From: Alviniconcha marisindica
Taxonomy: Eukaryota > Mollusca > Gastropoda > Provannidae
Length of the DNA stretch: 64,000 nucleotides
NCBI GenBank assembly: GCA_018857735.1
Contig: JABMCL010001257.1
Span: forward strand, 140,001 to 204,000
Direction of reading: 5' to 3'
Made by a program: the position numbers and the translations under genes. This document shows, piece after piece, positions 61,560 to 64,000 of this stretch (position 1 is its first letter; each line of letters starts with the position of its first letter). Under the pieces are notes generated by a model, which was given only the letters and a program-made list of their open reading frames with translations, was not told the DNA's origin and did not search any database.

Positions 61560-62059
61560 CTCTCAGCAACAACTCAGTCTACTCCACCCTCATCTCCACC
61601 CACCGGTCTCTCTTTGTCTTGTGTATGTGTGTGTGTATGTGCCCAACCCCAACCTCCACTCACTGGTCTCTCTCTGTCTTGTGTGTGTGTATGTGCCAAA
61701 CCCCAACCTCCACTCACCGGTCTCTCTCTGTCTTGTGTGTGTGTGTGTGTATGTGCCCAACCCCAACCTCCACTCACCAGTCTCTCTCTGTCTTGTGTGT
61801 GTGTGTGTGAGTGTGCCCAACCCCAACCTCCACTCACCGGTCTCTCTGTCTTTGTGTGTGTGTGTGCCCAACCCCAACCTCCACTCACCGGTCTCTCTGT
61901 CTTGTGTGTGTGTGTGCCCAACCCCAACCTCCACTCACCGGTCTCTCTCTGTCTCGTGTGTGTGTGTGCCCAACCCCAACCTCCACTCACCGGTCTCTCT
62001 CTGTCTTGTGTGTGTGTGAGTGTGCCCAACCCCAACCTCCACTCACCGGTCTCTCTGTC

Positions 62060-62095
<36 letters not shown>

Positions 62096-62627
62096 CCAAC
62101 CCCAGCCTCCACTCACCAGTCTCTGTCTTGTGTGTGTGTGTATGTGTGTGTGCCCAACCCCAACCTCCACTCACCAGTCTCTCTCTGTCATGTGTGTGTG
62201 TGTGTGTGTGCGTCCAACCCCAACCTCCACCCAACGGTCTCTCTCTGTCTTTGTGTGTGTGTGTGTGTGCCCAACCCCAACCTCCACTCACCGGCCTCTC
62301 TCTGTCTTGTGTGTGTGTTTGTGTGTGTGTGTGTACCCAACCCCCACTTCCACCCACCAGTCTCTCTCTGTCTGTGTCTGTGTATGCTCAACCCCAACCT
62401 CCACTCACCGGTCTCTCTCTGTCTTGTGTGTGTGTGTCTGTGTGTGTGTGTGTACCCAAACCCCACCTCCACCCACCGGTCTCTCTCTGTCGTGTGTGTG
62501 TGTGTACCCAACCCCAACCTCCACCCACCAGTCTCTCTCTGCCTTGTGTGTGTGTGTGTGTGTATCCAACCCCCACCTCCACCCACCGGTCTCTCTCTGT
62601 CTTGTGTGTGTGTGTGTGTGTGTGTGT

Positions 62628-62702
<75 letters not shown>
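61560..62702. repeat. 50-70-bp minisatellite with (TG)n, then (TC)n
   Basis: The unit is CCCAACCCCAACCTCCACTC then ACCGGTCTCTCTCTGTCTTG and (TG)n of variable length, about 18 copies. A (TC)n tract of about 35 units follows at 62,631-62,702. Confidence 0.95.
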
Positions 62703-62706
<4 letters not shown>

Positions 62707-62780
62707 CATTTCTAATATCTTCACTGTTGAGAAATAAAGTTTAATCAATCAATCAATCAATCAATCTCTCTCTCTCTCAT
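62703..62780 (+). mobile_element. Retroelement 3' end with (AATC)n tail
   Basis: CACTGTTGAGAAATAAAGTT is followed by (AATC)n: an AATAAA signal and short-repeat tail typical of non-LTR elements. Only the end is visible. Confidence 0.5.
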
Positions 62781-62830
62781 CCTGAGGTGATCCTGTCCCA
62801 CTGGCCGGATGTTAAAATCCAAGAACTATC

Positions 62831-63937
<1,107 letters not shown>

Positions 63938-64000
63938 GCTTTTCTTCTTCTTTTATTTTTATATAATTGTTTCTCCAGTTTTCACTTATTCAACAGCTTA
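63938..64000 (+). other. 3' UTR of the second LINE, cut by the window end
   Basis: T-rich sequence following the last in-frame stop of the RT fragment. No tail is seen before the window ends. Confidence 0.4.

Noticed and set aside
61614..62744. Cys/Pro-rich 376-codon protein, possible conotoxin-like peptide
   Set aside because: Cys-Val runs come from (TG)n and the Pro-Thr parts from the minisatellite. There is no signal peptide or conserved spacing.

Overview
The window is animal nuclear DNA, most likely from a mollusc and probably a gastropod. The phylum is an inference. It rests on a secreted lectin with PAN-like and C-type lectin domains, L2/CR1-type LINEs, tRNA- and 5S-derived SINEs, and very heavy dinucleotide and minisatellite content. 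Genes are split by GT-AG introns. Nothing looks bacterial or viral. Most long open frames in the window are low-complexity shadows of repeats.

Region 1 (1-18,300) holds a complete four-exon gene on the + strand (2,774-18,031). It encodes a 254-residue secreted lectin with signal peptide, PAN/apple-like domain and C-type lectin domain. A 47-bp minisatellite of about 46 copies lies 240 bp upstream of its ATG. Its introns contain a 53-bp array, a MITE with TTAA flanks, a 24-bp array, a tRNA-derived SINE, a 5'-truncated reverse-strand LINE fused to 49-bp and 35-bp arrays, and a 4.6-kb 52-bp array.

Region 2 (18,300-28,970) is intergenic as far as I can see. It has LINE 3' ends, repeated copies of an unclassified family, a 5S-rRNA-derived SINE, a full tRNA-derived SINE in reverse, and AT-rich sequence without recognisable genes.

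Region 3 (28,973 to beyond the window) is the 5' half of a UBE3B orthologue, a HECT-type E3 ubiquitin ligase. Seventeen coding exons (about 558 residues) run from the start codon through the IQ motif and the long helical N-terminal region. The catalytic HECT part must lie beyond 64,000. Nearly all exon phases agree. About 20-25 residues expected between exons 4 and 5 were not found.

The most striking observation is in UBE3B. Many introns carry a private tandem array that begins at, or contains, the neighbouring splice site. The exon 5 acceptor with 48 bp of exon is repeated 8 times, the exon 10 donor about 40 times, the exon 13 donor 5 times, the exon 14 acceptor 8 times and the exon 14 donor 4 times. 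Arrays also start at, or end on, the splice sites of exons 3, 4, 6, 7, 8 and 12. The exon 14 donor copies form potential 39-nt in-frame microexons. Two L2-like LINE copies share an in-frame 48-bp insertion next to reverse transcriptase motif A and a shared TAG stop, which suggests amplification from a defective master.
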